Part shown: positions 62,901 to 64,000 of the stretch, one piece after another
Position numbering within the stretch: the stretch's first letter is position 1
Layout: each line of letters starts with the position of its first letter
Assembly: GCF_041381155.1 (NCBI RefSeq)
Contig: NC_091144.1
Span: 33,970,980-34,034,979 of the forward strand
DNA: 64,000 nt
DNA from: Argopecten irradians
Lineage: Eukaryota; Mollusca; Bivalvia; Pectinida; Pectinidae
Direction: 5' to 3'
The notes under the pieces: model-generated
What the model was told of the DNA's origin: nothing
Database searches by the model: none
The model's input: only the letters and a program-made list of their open reading frames with translations
Made by a program: the position numbers and the translations under genes

Positions 62901-63043
62901 CTATGGTCACAGGGTATATTAAGTCTTTTTTTCTTTTCCTTCACAATATAATTTAAACATATGTTTCATGTTGTCGGTTACTTACCATAAATATTTTGAA
63001 TGATCCCAAGTGGATCATTCACCCAGTCATCAACAACAGGCAT
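47908..63043 (-). CDS. MCMBP: MCM complex-binding protein (mini-chromosome maintenance complex-binding protein), complete, 15 exons
   Basis: Exons in order: 62986-63043, 62423-62499, 61904-62086, 61262-61363, 60872-61085, 60416-60489, 59332-59435, 58139-58311, 57596-57719, 55243-55360, 54652-54817, 51944-52077, 50357-50524, 48959-49047, 47908-48028. They sum to 1905 nt, 634 aa plus TGA, close to the 642 aa of human MCMBP. Conserved blocks in order: [12 protein letters not shown] (start), [71 protein letters not shown]...[54 protein letters not shown]. The family protein is nuclear, binds MCM3-7 in place of MCM2, and is linked to helicase assembly, stability and unloading. Exon 8 is taken to start at 58311, not at the closer AG, because only this keeps the frame and gives NICTDAFE. 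Exon 4 uses a weak donor (GCT|GTATCC). The last 13 residues and stop lie in a minisatellite copy. Confidence 0.96.
48120..48460. repeat. decaying tandem repeat in MCMBP intron 14
   Basis: GTAGAGTCATGAATTAAAAG and AAAGCCCACCATTCATACTA recur with irregular spacing (about 40-65 bp) and many deletions. Confidence 0.75.
49127..49447. mobile_element. foldback element with about 105-bp arms, family D
   Basis: Same structure as 58578-58905, with ATCTAACGATGCCCCGTTCG in the left arm and AACGGAGTGTCGTTAGATCT in the right. The core GGCGACACGCTGATTAGCTA is shared. In MCMBP intron 13. Confidence 0.85.
49510..50330. repeat. dispersed repeat, inverted relative of 2550-3260, in MCMBP intron 13
   Basis: AGAGCTACAATTGGTGCC and TAATGGAGCAAAGTAATGAA, then CCTACAAAAAAGTATAGAAA and TTTTCTGAGGCAGTGCTCCA, are inverse complements of 2550-3260. 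Confidence 0.65.
51331..51545. mobile_element. family C miniature element, partial
   Basis: The left end reads AGTGAATAGTCGGGCAAAGG and continues into the TCTTATGATATAG and GTTGACATTTCC segments of the family; the right end is missing. In MCMBP intron 12. Confidence 0.65.
51573..51871. mobile_element. foldback element, family B, full length, in MCMBP intron 12
   Basis: The left arm has CTCCAGGGGTTACTATCACC and ATATCCACCCCTGGAC; the right arm has ATCCAGGGGTGGATATAACA and AATAACCCCTGGAG. The core has AGAGAGCGACGCAAAAC, shared with the copy at 37126. Confidence 0.78.
53107..54133. mobile_element. non-autonomous pogo/Tigger-like element
   Basis: The terminal inverted repeat CAGTCAAACCTCGATG occurs at both ends, flanked by TA on each side (53105-53106 and 54134-54135), as expected for Tc1/mariner-superfamily insertion. 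Sub-terminal GATTCGAACTTCGATGAATC-type repeats follow. 1027 bp with no transposase frame. In MCMBP intron 11. The assignment to pogo/Tigger rests on the terminal sequence style and is an inference. Confidence 0.75.
54822..54995. repeat. purine-rich tandem repeat adjoining an MCMBP splice acceptor
   Basis: AAAGGTCAAAGGTGACAAA and ATGGTAAAAGGTAACAAAAC recur with a roughly 25-50 bp period. On the transcript strand they are pyrimidine-rich and lead directly into the exon 11 acceptor at 54818-54819. Confidence 0.8.
55024..55189. mobile_element. palindromic miniature element, family E, in MCMBP intron 10
   Basis: The left arm has CTTGCGGATAGGTATTGATT; the right arm has CAATCAATACCTACCTGCAT and ends CTCTGTAATATGCAAAGACA. 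Confidence 0.75.
55417..56287. repeat. 28-bp satellite-like array, 31 copies, in MCMBP intron 9
   Basis: Nearly perfect head-to-tail array. The unit is itself two diverged 14-bp halves, CCAGTGACAACTAA and CCAGTCACCATAGT. Only a few copies differ, with ACACCTAACC or ACGACTAACC. Both flanks contain AGTAAGTTAA. The array is about 60 bp beyond the acceptor side of exon 10 (55360). Confidence 0.95.
56860..57590. repeat. about 24-bp degenerate tandem repeat (TTTAATTAACTAGACAACAA), interrupted by a transposon
   Basis: Units of TTTAATTAACTAGACAACAA type run from about 56860 to 57176 and resume from 57524 to about 57590. The gap is filled by the miniature transposon at 57177-57523. All in MCMBP intron 9. 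Confidence 0.8.
57177..57523. mobile_element. miniature inverted-repeat element, family C, intact, TTAA target site
   Basis: Bounded by TTAA on both sides. Inner ends are AGTGAATAGTCGGGCAA and TTGCCCGACTGTTCACT, which are inverted repeats. No transposase frame is present. The insertion sits in a tandem repeat, so the empty site can be read from neighbouring units and supports a TTAA duplication. Confidence 0.85.
57995..58063. mobile_element. family A miniature element, terminal fragment
   Basis: ACTATTTGTCAGTGGTGGAG followed by CATC matches the family end. In MCMBP intron 8. Confidence 0.55.
58377..58555. mobile_element. palindromic miniature element, family E, in MCMBP intron 7
   Basis: Starts ATTCTGTCTTTGCATCTTAC and ends in ATACCTACCCGCAAGGGTAG plus ATAACTCTGTAATATA; the left arm is more diverged. 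Confidence 0.75.
58578..58905. mobile_element. foldback element with about 105-bp arms, family D
   Basis: The ends AATCTAATTAAAATTAGACT and AGTCTAATTTTAATTAGATT are exact inverse complements. The arms continue through GATCTAACGATGCCCCGTAC and GGTCACCTCAGCATGACC. In MCMBP intron 7. Confidence 0.85.
59593..59720. mobile_element. small inverted-repeat element, family F
   Basis: 128 bp, with the ends GGCCCCAATTTCTCAAAACA and TGTTTCGAGAAATTGGGGCC almost exact inverse complements, and inner AACTTAAGTCAAAAACT and GTTTTGACTTAAGTC also inverted. In MCMBP intron 6. Confidence 0.75.
61663..61850. mobile_element. palindromic miniature element, family E, in MCMBP intron 3
   Basis: The ends ATTCCGGATTTGCATATTAC and TAATATGCAAAGACGGAAT are inverted; the arms contain CTTGCGGGTAGGTACTGA and CGATACCTACCCGCAAGG. 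About 188 bp, nearly all arm. Confidence 0.8.
62745..62765 (-). other. isolated tRNA B-box-like motif
   Basis: The minus strand reads CCCGGGTTCGAACCACGG, the T-arm style of tRNAs and tRNA-derived SINEs, beside a short TA run. No A box or acceptor stem was recognised, so this is at most a SINE remnant. Confidence 0.3.
62787..62912. mobile_element. small foldback element in MCMBP intron 1
   Basis: CACAGGCGTCTGCTTCTGGT at left and ACCAGATGCAGACGCCTATG at right are inverted; the middle is a run of AGGGGTAGGATA-type repeats. Confidence 0.65.
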
Positions 63044-64000
63044 TTCAGATCTGCTTTTTCTTCACACACAAAATGTCAACAAAAACAACGTGGACATATG
63101 GCGGGGAAATGTGTTGAAAGGCGTGCTCGATTTGGAAATTCTAGTTCCGGTCGCAGACGAGTCCTCCGTAGTATATACAGGCCTTAGTCGATCCGGCCCC
63201 ATATCAAGTTTCCGTCCAAAATCTTTTTAATTCCTTAGATATTCCTGAAAAATACCATATAATATTTTGACTTGCAATCAGAAACGTAGTACACAGTTGA
63301 GTGTAAGCTAACCTTATATCCCTAGGAGTGCACTACATTGAAATTTGTACTGTAGTGCACTATCCAGCTACATTCAAACTACAGCTAGGTAAACTAGTAG
63401 TGCACTAGTTTACGTCAAGTCAGGTGTGGCCCCTAAACTCCCTATACAGGTAATGGGTATACGTAGTGCCTTTGAACACCTGTGTTAGATACCTGAATTT
63501 TTTTACCTGTGGGTATTTATATACATGTACGTGTACCTGACCTCCCATAATGATTATTATTTTTTCATATTTTCTGAAACTGAGTGAAACATTCATGCAA
63601 ATGTAAAGTAATCGATTTGATGTTAGATTTTTTCTTCTCATTCTCTTCATTAATCGACTTGACAAATCAAATACAATTATATCATTATTATATTCATTTG
63701 TATTGTTTTGTATCATATTCATAAGCGCTATGCATTTTATCAGAGATTTAAATTCTCTGATTTTATTGTTCATATGTCATGACTTAAACAACTTGGACTT
63801 AAATTTTGTGATATGTGAATTATGTTAATTGCATATTAAAAACTGTACGTCAGTCTTGACACAACGATTACAGAATAAACTTCAAAACCTAATAAGAAAT
63901 TCCTTTGAATCCTTTAGAGCCCAAGGAAAACCAGTGATACTACCACAGTACCAGAGTATAGAGCCATACAAATTAAGGTCGCAGGTAAAAAAATATACAT
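63044..64000. promoter_or_regulatory. MCMBP 5' UTR and upstream region
   Basis: No further in-frame ATG precedes 63043 before a stop, so the chosen start stands. The minus strand has TTTCCCCGCC at about 63101-63110, near to but not matching the E2F consensus (one extra C), followed by CCGCCATATG, similar to a YY1 site. No TATA box was placed. The rest, including short repeats of GTAGTGCACTA at 63330-63410, is unassigned. Confidence 0.35.

Overview
The window looks like nuclear DNA of an intron-rich, AT-rich invertebrate, most likely a bivalve mollusc and possibly a scallop-like one. The organism call is inferred from the gene content, the gene architecture and a dispersed repeat ending in a TTTGTTTGATTAATT-type tail; it was not checked against any database. 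Nothing looks prokaryotic or viral. Coding sequence is only about 7% of the window. The rest is introns, intergenic DNA, small inverted-repeat transposons and minisatellites.

Layout: (1) 1-17779 has no recognisable gene and holds dispersed repeats, hairpins and plain AT-rich sequence. (2) 17780-23516 (+) is a complete five-exon SLC16/monocarboxylate-transporter-like gene of 486 aa, followed by a 17-copy, 45-bp minisatellite. (3) 27019-33128 (-) is a second SLC16-like gene, convergent with the first and with almost the same exon sizes (144, 795 and 51 nt against 144, 792 and 51). Its N-terminal exon was not found. The end of its large exon, with the 5' splice site, is triplicated in frame with a 69-nt period. 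(4) 33129-47907 has no assigned gene. It is packed with miniature transposons, a direct duplication of about 2.1 kb (34855-37034 and 40442-42520), a 0.8-kb minisatellite field and one unassigned candidate exon. (5) 47908-63043 (-) is a complete 15-exon MCMBP gene (MCM complex-binding protein, 634 aa). Its introns carry a 31-copy, 28-bp array, a pogo/Tigger-like element and several foldback elements. (6) 63044-64000 is the MCMBP upstream region.

The two SLC16-like genes are probably a duplicated pair of plasma-membrane transporters with unknown substrate. MCMBP works in handling of the MCM2-7 helicase and has no evident functional link to them. The most interesting sequence-level observations are the triplicated exon edge with three in-frame splice donors, the continuity of the MCMBP C-terminus and stop codon with a downstream minisatellite, and two unrelated miniature-transposon families that both sit in TTAA target sites, one nested inside another element and one inside a tandem repeat.
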